Assembly: GCF_017377775.1 (NCBI RefSeq)
Contig: NZ_JAFVLN010000001.1
Location: 620,001-684,000 of the forward strand
Length of the DNA: 64,000 nt
Direction: 5' to 3'
Source: Streptomyces sp. VRA16 Mangrove soil
Lineage (GTDB): Bacteria; Actinomycetota; Actinomycetes; Streptomycetales; Streptomycetaceae
Under the pieces are notes generated by a model that worked only from the letters and a program-made list of their open reading frames with translations, was not told where the DNA came from and did not search any database. The position numbers were made by a program, and so were the translations under genes. Below are positions 18,263 through 27,226 of the stretch, one piece after another; position 1 is the first letter of the stretch; each line of letters opens with the position of its first letter.

Positions 18263-19540
18263 ATGCGAAGCAACCTGCGCAGGACCGGAACACCGCACGA
18301 GGCGGAGGGCTGGCTCGCCGCGGTCGACGGCCCGGAGCACGGGCCGTGGCACGACCACGGCCCGGTGCCCGAGCCCGGCGCCCGCAGGCGGCCGGGCGAC
18401 GGGCCGGCACAGGCCGCGGCCGCGTTCATCCGGCAGCACCACGCCGAGGAACACCTCGGCGATCCGGCCCGGCGCATCGCCGAGGCCGAGGCGGAGATCG
18501 CCGCCACCGGCACGTACACGCACACCCCGCAGGAACTCGCGCACGGCGCCCGCGTCGCCTGGCGCAACGCCAACCGCTGCATAGGCCGCCTCTACTGGCG
18601 CTCCCTGCGCGTGCGCGACCTGCGCCACCTCACCACCCCCGACGCGATCGCCGCGGCCTGCGCCGACCATCTGCGGGAGGCGGCGCCCGGCGGCCGGATC
18701 CGCCCGCTCATCACCGTCTTCGCCCCCGACCGGCCCGGCCGGCCGGGGCCGCGCATCTGGAACGAGCAGCTGATCCGCTACGCGGGACACGCCCGGCGCG
18801 ACGGACTCGTCGTCGGCGACCCGAGCGCCGTCGGACTCACCGAGTACGCAAGGCGGCTGGGCTGGCAGGGCGGCGCGGGCACCCCCTTCGACGTGCTGCC
18901 CCTGGTCGTCCAGGAAGCCCCGCACCTGCGGCCCCGCCTCTTCCGGCTGCCCGAGGACGCGGTTCTCGAAGTCCCCCTGGAGCACCCGGAGTTCCCTTGG
19001 TGGGCCGGGCTGGGCCTGCGCTGGCACGCGGTCCCCGCGCTCGCCAACATGTGCCTGGAGATCGGCGGGATCTGCTACGGCGCGGCCCCCTTCAACGGCT
19101 GGTACATGGGCACCGAGATAGGGGCCCGCAACCTCGCCGACACCGACCGCTACAACCTGCTGCCCCACCTCGCCCACCGCCTCGGCCTCGACACCAGCAG
19201 CGACCGCTCCCTGTGGAAGGACCGGGCCCTCGTCGAGCTCAACCGTTCGGTGCTGCACTCCTTCGACCGCGCGGGCGTCACCATCACCGACCACCACACC
19301 GAGTCGGTGCGCTTCCTCACGCACCTGGAACGCGAGGAGTCCCGCGGCCGCACCGTCGGCGCCGACTGGTCGTGGATCGTCCCGCCCCTGTCCGGCTCGA
19401 CGACCCCGGTCTTCCATCGCACGTACGACGACGTGCAGCACACGCCCGCGTACGTGCACCATCCCGAGGCCCACGCACGGGCGCGCGGCGAGGACGCGTT
19501 CCCGGCGCGGCACCGGGCTCCCTGGCGCAATCTGGTCTAG
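18263..19540 (+). CDS. nos: Bacterial nitric oxide synthase (oxygenase domain)
   Basis: The protein has 425 residues. The heme-thiolate cysteine is C106 in WRNANRCIGR. The arginine-binding glutamate is E285 in WYMGTEIGARNLAD, and APFNGWYM, QEAPHL and WSWIVPPLSGS are conserved NOS segments. There is no reductase domain, as in other bacterial NOS, so electrons come from separate flavoproteins. It makes NO and citrulline from arginine. The N-terminus is about 60 residues longer than in Bacillus NOS and proline/glycine-rich. ATG 18263 follows TGGGAG. NO-detoxifying hmp and the NO sensor nsrR lie 9-11 kb downstream. No thaxtomin genes are present. Confidence 0.93.
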   Translation: MRSNLRRTGTPHEAEGWLAAVDGPEHGPWHDHGPVPEPGARRRPGDGPAQAAAAFIRQHHAEEHLGDPARRIAEAEAEIAATGTYTHTPQELAHGARVAWRNANRCIGRLYWRSLRVRDLRHLTTPDAIAAACADHLREAAPGGRIRPLITVFAPDRPGRPGPRIWNEQLIRYAGHARRDGLVVGDPSAVGLTEYARRLGWQGGAGTPFDVLPLVVQEAPHLRPRLFRLPEDAVLEVPLEHPEFPWWAGLGLRWHAVPALANMCLEIGGICYGAAPFNGWYMGTEIGARNLADTDRYNLLPHLAHRLGLDTSSDRSLWKDRALVELNRSVLHSFDRAGVTITDHHTESVRFLTHLEREESRGRTVGADWSWIVPPLSGSTTPVFHRTYDDVQHTPAYVHHPEAHARARGEDAFPARHRAPWRNLV

Positions 19541-19596
19541 ACCCACTGCTACCGTCGGCCGCACGGGCACACGGCCCGCGTCCGAAAGGGGAAGCA

Positions 19597-20646
19597 GTGA
19601 GCGGCAGTCAGGCAGGGCGGGCGTACATCGGCTCTTTCACGGCGGCGGGCGGCCGCGGCATCGTGACGGCGTCGCTCGACGCGCAGGACGGTTCGCTGAC
19701 CCTCCTCGACGCCACGGACGCCCTCGCCGACCCCTCGTACCTGACCCTCTCGGGCGGACTCCTGTACGCGGTGAGCGAGACCAGGGACGGGGCCGTCGCC
19801 GCGTTCCGGACGGACACCGTCCCGCCGCAGCTCGCCGCGCCGCCCGCCCCGGTGGACGGCGCGGGCCCCACCCATCTCGCCGTCTGGGGCGACCGGGTGC
19901 TGACCGCGAACTACAACTCCGGCAGCGTCAGTTGCCTCCCGCTGCGGGCCGACGGCACGCCGGACGCGGCCGGCACCGATGTGCTGCGGCACAGCGGCTC
20001 GGGCCCGCACCCGCAGCGCCAGCAGACCCCGCACGCCCACCAGGTCCTGCCGGATCCGAGCGGCCGCTGGGCGGTCAGCGTCGACCTCGGCACCGACTCG
20101 GTCCGCGTCTGCGCACTGTCGCAGGACGGCCGGCTCACCCTGCACCACGAGACGGCCCTGCGCCCCGGCTCGGGCCCGCGCCACCTCGCCTTCCACCCGT
20201 CAGGCGGGTACGCGTACGTCCTCAACGAACTCACGCCGACCCTCACCGTCTGCCGCTGGGACGCCGTCGACGGCACGCTCAAGCCGCTCACCGAGCTCCT
20301 GGTCCTGCCCGACGCGGGGCCGCGCGGCGACGCGTACCCGTCCGAGGTCGTCGTCGCCCCCGACGGCCGCTTCCTGTGGACGGCCACCCGCGGCGAGGAC
20401 ATCATCTCCGTCTTCTCTCTGGACGCGACGGGGGAGAGCGCCACGCTCCTCGCGACCGTCTCCTGCGGCGGCGACTGGCCGCGTGATCTGGCCCTCGACC
20501 CCTCCGGCCGGTTCCTCTACGCGGCCAACGAACGCTCCGGCGACGTCACCTGGTTCACCGTGGACCAGGAGTCGGGGCTGCCCGTGCGGGGCGGCTCGGT
20601 GCGGGTGCCGGCGGCGTCCTGCGTCGTTTTCGATCAGGCCGGTTAG
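19597..20646 (+). CDS. Lactonase-family beta-propeller (6-phosphogluconolactonase-like)
   Basis: The 349-residue protein matches the seven-bladed lactonase family: YIGSFTAAGGRGI at the N-terminus, GPTHLAVWGDRVLTANYNSGSV, the histidine-rich TPHAHQVLPDPSG, GPRHLAFHPSGGYAYVLNEL and RDLALDPSGRFLYAANERS. Relatives are cytosolic lactonases acting on 6-phosphogluconolactone or related sugar lactones. GTG 19597 follows AAAGGGGAAG. It follows the nos gene by 56 bases in the same direction, but a link between them is not evident. Confidence 0.85.
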   Translation: MSGSQAGRAYIGSFTAAGGRGIVTASLDAQDGSLTLLDATDALADPSYLTLSGGLLYAVSETRDGAVAAFRTDTVPPQLAAPPAPVDGAGPTHLAVWGDRVLTANYNSGSVSCLPLRADGTPDAAGTDVLRHSGSGPHPQRQQTPHAHQVLPDPSGRWAVSVDLGTDSVRVCALSQDGRLTLHHETALRPGSGPRHLAFHPSGGYAYVLNELTPTLTVCRWDAVDGTLKPLTELLVLPDAGPRGDAYPSEVVVAPDGRFLWTATRGEDIISVFSLDATGESATLLATVSCGGDWPRDLALDPSGRFLYAANERSGDVTWFTVDQESGLPVRGGSVRVPAASCVVFDQAG

Positions 20647-21311
20647 GCGGGTCCCGATGCACCGATCGGGCTCGCCACTCCGACGAGGAAGTGCCCCGCG
20701 GCGGGCGCGACCCGGGCCGACCAGCCGAGCGCGGCGAGCTGGTCGGTGAGCGACTGTGCCTCGTGGAAGACCTTCACGATGCGGTACGCGCTGCCGTCCT
20801 GGAGGCGGCGCAGAGCCGCGTGCCCGGACTCCCCGGTGAGCAGTTCCTCGTTCGCCGCCTCGGTGGGGCCGTCGTCGACGAAGACCGCCCGGCCGCCCGG
20901 GGCGAGCGAGGCCGCGACCGACCGCCAGAACCCGGGGAACCGGGCCGGCGGCACATGGGACAGCCAGAAGCCGAAGAACACCGTGTCGTAGCGGCGCGGC
21001 GGCTGCCACTCGAACAGATCGGCCTGCACGAAACGGACGTGGGGTGCGGCGGCACGTGTGCGGGCGATGGCCAGCGTCTCCGCGGAGGCGTCGACGGCCG
21101 TCACCGACGCGGCCCGCCGGGCGAGCAGGGCCGTCCACTGCCCGGTCCCGCAGGCGAGCTCCAGAACGTCTCCGGTGAGGGGGAGACGGTCGGCGACGGC
21201 GAGAAGTTCTCGCAGGTCCGCGCGGTGCTCGTAGACGTTGTCGTACTCGGACGCACGCGCCCGGTAGTAGGCCATCTGCTCTGCCATGAGTGCCGTGTCG
21301 TCGCTGCTCAT
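20643..21311 (-). CDS. SAM-dependent class I methyltransferase
   Basis: Motif I is VLELACGTGQWT, strand 2 is VTAVDAS and the post-motif is SLAPGGRAVFVDDG; length is 222 residues from ATG 21311. The N-terminal MAEQMAYYRARASEYD is typical of Streptomyces small-molecule methyltransferases. Starts at 21323 or 21347 are open but none has a good ribosome site. The stop overlaps the end of the convergent lactonase gene by four bases. Substrate unknown. Confidence 0.82.
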   Translation of the reverse strand: MSSDDTALMAEQMAYYRARASEYDNVYEHRADLRELLAVADRLPLTGDVLELACGTGQWTALLARRAASVTAVDASAETLAIARTRAAAPHVRFVQADLFEWQPPRRYDTVFFGFWLSHVPPARFPGFWRSVAASLAPGGRAVFVDDGPTEAANEELLTGESGHAALRRLQDGSAYRIVKVFHEAQSLTDQLAALGWSARVAPAAGHFLVGVASPIGASGPA

Positions 21312-21370
21312 GGTGGCGACCATAGGGGTGCCGTGCGGCCACCTCAAGGCCGTTCACAGCCGATCGGGCC

Positions 21371-21434
21371 CGTGCGGCGCGGGCCCGGCCCGAGGCGCGT
21401 GCCGTGCGGCGCGGGCCCGGCCCGAGGCGCGTGC
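21371..21434. repeat. Perfect 32-bp tandem duplication
   Basis: Two identical adjacent copies (21371-21402 and 21403-21434) begin with CGTGCGGCGCGGGCCC. They are non-coding and lie upstream of the methyltransferase gene. Confidence 0.9.
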
Positions 21435-21446
21435 TGAACAGCGAAC

Positions 21447-21504
21447 GGGGCCCGGTGGGGAGCCGAAAAGCAGACGGGGCCCGGTGGGGAGCCGAAAAGC
21501 AGAC
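21447..21504. repeat. Perfect 29-bp tandem duplication
   Basis: Two identical adjacent copies (21447-21475 and 21476-21504) begin with GGGGCCCGGTGGGGAGCC. A third partial copy merges into the terminator hairpin at 21506. The unit looks like duplicated half-terminator sequence. Confidence 0.9.
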
Positions 21505-21505
21505 A

Positions 21506-21527
21506 GGGCCCGGTAGCGACCGGGCCC
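21506..21527 (-). terminator. Terminator hairpin of the CbiX-like gene
   Basis: A perfect 9-bp stem, GGGCCCGGT with ACCGGGCCC, around an AGCG loop lies 15 bases beyond the stop of the minus-strand chelatase gene. Confidence 0.7.
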
Positions 21528-21542
21528 CGCTCACACGTCCGC

Positions 21543-22481
21543 TCAGCTGCCGGAGGCAACCGGCTGGGGCGTGATCCCCAGCGCCGTCGCGTACTTGGCG
21601 AGGGCCAGCTTGCCCATCGCCGGGTACGCGCCCAGCGGCTCCGCCGAGGCGCAGCCCGCGTCCTTGGCGGCCGCTTCCAGGACCGACGGGTCGAGCTCCG
21701 GCCCGATCAGATACGGCGCGAGCGCCAGCTGCTGCGAACCCGAGGACCGCAGCTGCTCGGCGATCGCCGTGACCGATCCCTCGGCGTCGAGCGCGGCGGC
21801 CATCACCGGCACGGCGAGGCGCGCGGCGAGCAGCATGCCGGTGATCCCGGCGGCCTGCACCGCCTCCTCACCGCCGACCGTCGCGAGGATGATGCCGTCC
21901 GCGGCCGTGGCCACGGTGAACAGCCGGGCGCGGTCGGCGCGGGCCAGACCGGCCTCCGACAGGCGCACGTGCAGCGCTTCCGCGAGCAGCGGGTGCGGGC
22001 CGAGCACATCGGTCAGCTCGGCGGCGACACGGCTGTCGGCGATGGCCTGGTGGATCTGGCGGACCTGCGCGGCGTCGGGGCCCGCGAGCAGCGGGACGAC
22101 CACGGCGACGGGGCCCTCGGGCTCCTTGACGCCCTCGACCTCGGCGGCGAGCGCCTGCTCGTAGCGTGCGGTGCGCTCCTTCGCGGCGTGCGCGAGCACG
22201 GACGCGAGGGAGGGGAACTCGGCGGAGACCGGGAAGTCGGTGACCTCCCCCTCCACGAAACCGACCCGGGCGTCGAGACCGGGCAGCTCGGAGCGGGCGA
22301 TGCTCACGACCTCGTCGGCGAGCATGCGCGTCGCGGCGCTGGGCGTGCCCGGCACCGCGAGAACGAGGGACGGGGCGCCCTCGGGGGCGGCCACGGGTTC
22401 CGGGCGGCGGTGCCGTCCGGGCTGGCGGGGTCGCGGCATTCGTACAGGCAGGCCGGAAGCAGGCCCTTGGGGGGAGCTCAT
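21543..22481 (-). CDS. Sirohydrochlorin chelatase-like (CbiX) protein
   Basis: The 312-residue protein has the tandem-domain CbiX/sirohydrochlorin chelatase layout of Streptomyces: PSLVLAVPGTPSAATRML opens the first domain, VAVVVPLLAGPDAAQVRQIHQAI the segment before the metal-side loop, and LALAPYLIGPELDPSVLEA the second. Typical members insert Fe or Co into sirohydrochlorin for siroheme or cobalamin. The usual HGS motif of the first domain reads PGTPS and a metal-binding histidine near the second domain is not obvious, so catalytic competence is uncertain. The first 30 residues are basic and proline-rich. Confidence 0.65.
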   Translation of the reverse strand: MSSPQGPASGLPVRMPRPRQPGRHRRPEPVAAPEGAPSLVLAVPGTPSAATRMLADEVVSIARSELPGLDARVGFVEGEVTDFPVSAEFPSLASVLAHAAKERTARYEQALAAEVEGVKEPEGPVAVVVPLLAGPDAAQVRQIHQAIADSRVAAELTDVLGPHPLLAEALHVRLSEAGLARADRARLFTVATAADGIILATVGGEEAVQAAGITGMLLAARLAVPVMAAALDAEGSVTAIAEQLRSSGSQQLALAPYLIGPELDPSVLEAAAKDAGCASAEPLGAYPAMGKLALAKYATALGITPQPVASGS

Positions 22482-22619
22482 GGCGCCGCATGCTACTGGC
22501 TCGACGGGCTCCGATGTTCGGCCAGGGGGCAGCTGAGCGGTATCCGTCCTTGATTGTCCGTTCAGTTACGGATGGGAGGTTGCGGCCGGTTCAAGTGCCC
22601 TGGTCCGCAAGGGTCCGCG

Positions 22620-23645
22620 TCAACTCCCCGCTTCGATGGCTGTGCCGTGCATCTGCCGCTGGGTCACCGAGAGGAGCCGTCCGTCACGCGGCAGTCGCAG
22701 TCCGTCCGCGGCGAGGGCCCCGGCGATCACCAGGGAACCGTGCAACGGGTCGCCCTCGGCGGTCACGACGGTGGCGTGCGGCAGCTGCTCGGCGAGCTCC
22801 GCCTGCAGCGGGCCGAGCAGCGGCTCACCCAGGTGGAACAGGCCGCCGGTCAGGGCGACTTCGCCGCCGCCGGCCGGGCAGACCGCGGCCGCCGCGTCGG
22901 CGATGTGCCGCGCGGCCTCGCGCAGCACGCCCGCCGCCACCGGATCGCCCTGCGTCGCGCACAGGGCCACATCGGGCGCGAACGAGGCGAGCGCCGCCGG
23001 ACGGTCCGTGCGCGGGTAGATCCGGCCCGGCAGTTCACCGGCGGGCCCGAACCGCTTCTCGGCGAGCGCCAGCAGCGGCGAACTCCCGCCGCGCCGCCCG
23101 TCGAACGCCCGCATCGCCGCGTCGAGCCCGGCCCGCCCGATCCAGGCGCCGCCACCGCAGTCGCCCAGCAGATGACCCCAGCCGTCGGCACGCCGCCACC
23201 GGTCGAGTCCCGTGCCGAGCGCGATCATGCCGGTGCCCGCGGCGACCACCGCGCCGGCACGCTGGCCGAGCGCTCCCGCGTACGCGGTGACCGCGTCCCC
23301 GGCCAACGCCAGCCGCTCCACGCCCAGTTCACGCCGGAACGCGTCGGGCAGCTCGGCCCGCAGGGCGTCACCGAGGGTGGCCATCCCGGCGGCTCCGACG
23401 ACGGCCGCGGCGATCCGCGCACCCGCCGTCTCGTGTTCCTCCAGCAACGTCAGGGCCATGGGCAGCAGTTGCTCCATCATGTGCCCGGCGTCGATGCCGG
23501 AGCCCGACGTGCGCACCGGTGTCCGGGACGTGGCGACCGAGCGCCGCGCCGGAGCGTCCACGGGCGCCAGGGCGACCCGCAGCCCGGAGCCGCCGGAGTC
23601 CACACCCAGGACCAGAGGGGGGCCGGACCGCTCGGCGTCGGTCAC
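22620..23645 (-). CDS. BadF/BadG/BcrA/BcrD-type ATPase, N-acetylglucosamine-kinase-like
   Basis: The 341-residue protein has the actin-fold kinase signatures: phosphate 1 [11 protein letters not shown], phosphate 2 [29 protein letters not shown], and the adenosine motif VALTGGLF. This is the ASKHA branch that includes eukaryotic-type N-acetylglucosamine kinase, so sugar phosphorylation is likely. Its ATG overlaps the stop of ung (ATGA at 23642-23645), so the two genes form one transcript. Confidence 0.82.
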   Translation of the reverse strand: MTDAERSGPPLVLGVDSGGSGLRVALAPVDAPARRSVATSRTPVRTSGSGIDAGHMMEQLLPMALTLLEEHETAGARIAAAVVGAAGMATLGDALRAELPDAFRRELGVERLALAGDAVTAYAGALGQRAGAVVAAGTGMIALGTGLDRWRRADGWGHLLGDCGGGAWIGRAGLDAAMRAFDGRRGGSSPLLALAEKRFGPAGELPGRIYPRTDRPAALASFAPDVALCATQGDPVAAGVLREAARHIADAAAAVCPAGGGEVALTGGLFHLGEPLLGPLQAELAEQLPHATVVTAEGDPLHGSLVIAGALAADGLRLPRDGRLLSVTQRQMHGTAIEAGS

Positions 23646-24319
23646 GGCAGCTGCCAGTCGATCGGCTGCGCGCCCTGGCGCACCAGCAGGTCATTGGCCC
23701 GGCTGAAGGGGCGCGAGCCGAAGAACCCGCGGTCGGCCGACATGGGGGAGGGGTGCGGGGACTCGATCGCCGGGTACTCGCTCAGCATCGGCCGCAGATT
23801 ACGGGCGTCGCGGCCCCACAGGATCGACACCAGCGGGCGGCCGCGCGCGGCGAGCGCCCGGATCGCCTGCTCGGTGACCTGCTCCCACCCCTTGTCGCGG
23901 TGCGCGCCGGGCTTCCTCGGGGCCGTCGTCAGCGCCCTGTTGAGCAGCAGGACACCCTGCCGGGTCCACGGCGTCAGGTCCCCGTTCGACGGCTGCGGCA
24001 GCCCGAGGTCCGTGTTCAGCTCGCGGTAGATGTTGATGAGGCTGCCCGGCAGCGGACGCACGTCGGGCGCCACCGAGAAGGACAGACCCACGGCGTGACC
24101 CGGCGTCGGGTACGGGTCCTGACCGACGATCAGCACCCTCACCTCGTCGAAGGGTTGCTGGAACGCCCGCAGGACGTTCGCGCCCGACGGGACGTAGGTC
24201 CGCCCCGCGGCGATCTCCGCGCGCAGGAAGTCCCCCATCGCGGCGATCTGTCCGGACACGGGTTCCAGGGCCTTGGCCCAACCCGCTTCGACGATTTCAT
24301 GGAGAGGTCGTGGTGCCAC
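23642..24319 (-). CDS. ung: Uracil-DNA glycosylase, family 1
   Basis: The 225-residue protein has both family 1 motifs: [11 protein letters not shown] with the water-activating D68, and [16 protein letters not shown] with the catalytic histidine and the DNA-intercalating loop; LLLNRALTT is also conserved. It removes uracil from DNA to start base-excision repair. Streptomycetes commonly carry two ung genes; this one heads a two-gene unit with the BadF-type kinase. Start is GTG at 24319. Confidence 0.95.
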   Translation of the reverse strand: MAPRPLHEIVEAGWAKALEPVSGQIAAMGDFLRAEIAAGRTYVPSGANVLRAFQQPFDEVRVLIVGQDPYPTPGHAVGLSFSVAPDVRPLPGSLINIYRELNTDLGLPQPSNGDLTPWTRQGVLLLNRALTTAPRKPGAHRDKGWEQVTEQAIRALAARGRPLVSILWGRDARNLRPMLSEYPAIESPHPSPMSADRGFFGSRPFSRANDLLVRQGAQPIDWQLP

Positions 24320-24403
24320 GGCGTCACCCTAACGCCGCACGCGCGCGGGGCTTCAACCGGCGGTCGGCCGAGCGGCATCGGCCGACCGCCGCGGCGCCCG
24401 CGC

Positions 24404-25507
24404 TCAGCCCACGACGGCCGCGCGTACGCACAGCACGTCCGGCAGATGGGAGGCCACCTGACGCCAGCTGTCGCCGTCGTCGGACGAGGCGTACACCTCC
24501 CCGTTGCGATTCCCGAAGTACACGCCCGCCGGGTCCGCGTCGTCCGTGCACAAGGCGTCGCGCAGCACCGTGCCGTAGTGGTCGCCCTCCGGCAGCCCGC
24601 GGGTCAGCGGCTCCCAGCTCTTGCCCGCGTCCTGGGTGCGGAAGACCCGGCAGCGGTGGTCGGCGGGGACCCGGTCGGCGTCCGCGGTGATCGGGAAGTT
24701 GTAGGCCGTGTCCCCGCGGTGCGGATGCGTCGCCATGGCGAACCCGAACGTCGACGGAAGGCCGGACCCGATGTCGGTCCAGTGGCCCCCCGCGTCGTCG
24801 CTGCGGTACACGCCCCAGTGGTTCTGCAGATACAGCCGGTCCGGGTCGACCGCGTCCCGCGCCACCTTGTGCACGCACTGCCCGAACTCCGGGTTCGGAT
24901 CGGGCAGGAACACCGCGGACACCCCCTGGTTCGCCGGATCCCAGCTCGCGCCGCCGTCCGTCGAACGGAACACGCCGGCCGTGGACACCGCGACCGTCAG
25001 CGCCCGCGGATCACGGGCGTCCGTCAGCACCGTGTGCAGCCCCTCGCCGCCTCCGCCCGGCACCCACCGCGAACGCGTCGGATGCTCCCACAGCGGACGG
25101 CACAGCTCGAACGACCGGCCCCGGTCCTCCGACCGGTACAGCGCCGCGGGCTCCGTGCCCGCGTACACCACGTCCGGCTCCGCCGCGGCCGGGTGCAGCT
25201 GCCACACCCGCTCCAGCGAAGTCCCCGTGTCCTTGGGGAACTTGACGGCCGGAGCGGAGGGTTCGGTCCATGTGCGGCCCAGATCGTCGGAGTGGAAGAC
25301 GGACGGCCCCCAGTGCGCGCTGTCACCGCCCGCGAGCAGCCTCGGTGTGGAACCTCGTGTGTCGATGGCGACGGAGTACACCGCCTGTGCGTTGAAGTAC
25401 GGGCTCTCGTCGAACGTCCAGGCCCCCGCGGACGCCCCTGTCGCCCCGCTCCTGCGTCCCAGGAACAGCCCCTTGCGCGTGCCCACAGCGAGCAGCACTT
25501 CAGTCAT
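24404..25507 (-). CDS. BNR/sialidase-fold repeat protein (photosystem-II-stability-like propeller)
   Basis: This 367-residue protein has repeated Asp-box motifs (SDDLGRTWTEP, SEDRGRSFEL, STDGGASWDP, SDDAGGHWTD, TQDAGKSWEP, SSDDGDSWRQ), six in all, diagnostic of a BNR beta-propeller. It opens EVLLAVGTRKGLFLGR. No signal peptide and no sialidase arginine triad are visible, so sialidase activity is doubtful. ATG 25507 is chosen because GGAGG lies eight bases upstream. Confidence 0.8.
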   Translation of the reverse strand: MTEVLLAVGTRKGLFLGRRSGATGASAGAWTFDESPYFNAQAVYSVAIDTRGSTPRLLAGGDSAHWGPSVFHSDDLGRTWTEPSAPAVKFPKDTGTSLERVWQLHPAAAEPDVVYAGTEPAALYRSEDRGRSFELCRPLWEHPTRSRWVPGGGGEGLHTVLTDARDPRALTVAVSTAGVFRSTDGGASWDPANQGVSAVFLPDPNPEFGQCVHKVARDAVDPDRLYLQNHWGVYRSDDAGGHWTDIGSGLPSTFGFAMATHPHRGDTAYNFPITADADRVPADHRCRVFRTQDAGKSWEPLTRGLPEGDHYGTVLRDALCTDDADPAGVYFGNRNGEVYASSDDGDSWRQVASHLPDVLCVRAAVVG

Positions 25508-25655
25508 GCCGAACACCTCCGAAACGTCGTTGTCTCCAGGTATCCGTCAGTCTGCACCCCACCACTGACAATGGCCGTCGCACACGGCATCCGCGCAGGT
25601 CACACGGTCTGTCAGTCGGCCGCCGCACTCGGTCGGTGCGGGCCGTGTCCGGGTG

Positions 25656-26243
25656 TCACTCGCGCAGCACGAAGACCCGTAGCCCCTCCGGTTCGAGGTC
25701 GTACCAGTGGCCGCGCCCCCAGCCGCCGATGAGCGCCCCGGCGTCACGCTCCGTGATCCCGATGCCGCGGCGCTCCGGCGGCAGTCGCGAGGCCAGCGGT
25801 GTCGTCACCACCCACGCGCCGCCCGGCGCGAGCAGCCGCCGTACCCGCGCCGCGACGGCCGCCTTGCGCCGCAAGAACGCGTAGACGAGCCGCATCGTCA
25901 CCAAGTCATAGGAGTGGCTGCGCAGTTGAGCGACCGACCGGGCGTCGTCGAAGTCCACCCGGCGCGCCTCGATCGGGAGGCCGAGACCCTCGTAGCGGTC
26001 CCGCACCGCCGCGACGGACGCCGCGGCCCAGTCGACCGCCGTCGTCGCGTATCCGAGTGCGGCGAGTGCGGCCGCGTACCCGCCGAGACCGCACCCGATG
26101 TCGAGCGCCCGCTGTCCGGGCCGGGGCCGCACCCGCGCCCGCAGCAGCGCCGTCTCGTGCCGGTCCGGCCGCCGGAACCCTTCGCCCCGCCCGAAGTGCT
26201 CCTCCCAGTGCGCCACGGGCACGGGCGCGGAGCGGCCGGTCAC
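25656..26243 (-). CDS. SAM-dependent methyltransferase
   Basis: The 195-residue protein carries motif I LDIGCGLGGYAAAL, VDWAAASVAAV and RLLAPGGAWVVTTPL. GTG 26243 overlaps the TGA of the upstream, frameshifted methyltransferase gene (GTGA), so both belong to one transcript. The longer open frame upstream is a glycine/arginine shadow. Substrate unknown. Confidence 0.8.
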   Translation of the reverse strand: MTGRSAPVPVAHWEEHFGRGEGFRRPDRHETALLRARVRPRPGQRALDIGCGLGGYAAALAALGYATTAVDWAAASVAAVRDRYEGLGLPIEARRVDFDDARSVAQLRSHSYDLVTMRLVYAFLRRKAAVAARVRRLLAPGGAWVVTTPLASRLPPERRGIGITERDAGALIGGWGRGHWYDLEPEGLRVFVLRE

Positions 26244-27153
26244 GCGGCGGCGCCGGGCCGCCGCAGTTCCCACTGCAGCATCACCGGCACCCCGGCCCCC
26301 GCCACCTCCGCCGCCTCGGGCGCGAGCCTTGCGAGCGACCACGGCCAGAGCTCCCAGGGGCCGGGCCCGGACGCGCGCGGCTCATCCGACTCCGCCGGCC
26401 GCATCCCGGGCTCCGCGCAGCCGCGCACCTCCAGGCCCGCCGCCAGCGCGGCCCGCACATAGTCGCCGACGCGGTGCCGGTACGTGGTGAGCCGGGCCGG
26501 GCTGCCGTCCGCCCTGCGCAGCGGCGGGATCACACCACGGGCCACCTGCTCGGGATGCAGATCGGTGATCAGGACGCGGCCGCCGGGGCGCAGTACACGC
26601 CCGAACTCGGCCAGCACCGGACCGAGTCGGGCACATGGGTGAGGGCCAGGGAGCACGTGACGAGGTCGATGCCCGCCGTACGCACCGGCAGCGCCGGCAG
26701 CGCCCCGCGCACGAAAGTGCCGCCCGGCACCCGGCGGCGTGCCAGGGCCAGCATGGCGGGGGAGGTGTCGACGCCGATCACCCGGTGGCCGAGGCCCGCG
26801 GCGACCGCGGTCAGCCGGCCGGAACCGCACGCCGCGTCCAGGACCACGGAGCCCGCGGGCAGCGTGGCCGCGGCCCGGGTCAGGGGCTGCGCGTCGTAGT
26901 CGAAGGCGGGGTTGTCGGCGCCGTCGTACGTGCGCGACCAGATGCCGTATCCCTCGACCGTGTCGACCCACTCCGTCTCGACGGCGGCGTCGGCGAGGGA
27001 CGGGTCGTCGAGCAGGGCACGGATCCCGGCGATCCGGGCCGCCACGAACGCCTTGTCGAGATCTTCGCCACCGGGTCCGAGTCCCGTGAACGCCCGGATC
27101 AGGGCGATGCCTTCGAGACCGAGTGCGTACGCGAGCGGGTCCTCGTGCGTCAT
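26240..27153 (-). pseudogene. SAM-dependent methyltransferase with a one-base frameshift
   Basis: The first 174 or so codons from ATG 27153 give a methyltransferase N-terminal half (VVLDAACGSGRLTAVAAGLG, VIGVDTSPAMLALAR, CSLALTHVPDS). Just after this, near 26626-26630, the expected continuation (GPVLAEFGRVLRPGGRVLITDLHPEQVA) is found in a different frame and runs to the stop at 26240. Restoring one C in GAC-TCGGTCC would give DLGPVLAEFG. Either the gene is inactivated or the base was missed in sequencing. The downstream methyltransferase start overlaps its stop. Confidence 0.8.
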
Positions 27154-27226
27154 GGGGCGACGCTAGCCAGGCCGTACGAGGACCCGCCACCGCATTAACC
27201 GGCGGAGCGCCGTGCGGGGGGCGCGC

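Noticed and set aside
18263..19540. Thaxtomin-type txtD NO synthase
   Set aside because: No txt synthetase, P450 or regulator genes are adjacent, so a generic nos name is used.
16810..19596. Long plus-strand frame continuing upstream of the lactonase gene
   Set aside because: It overlaps the FUSC and NO synthase genes in another frame and is arginine/proline-rich without domains; only the part from 19597 is real.
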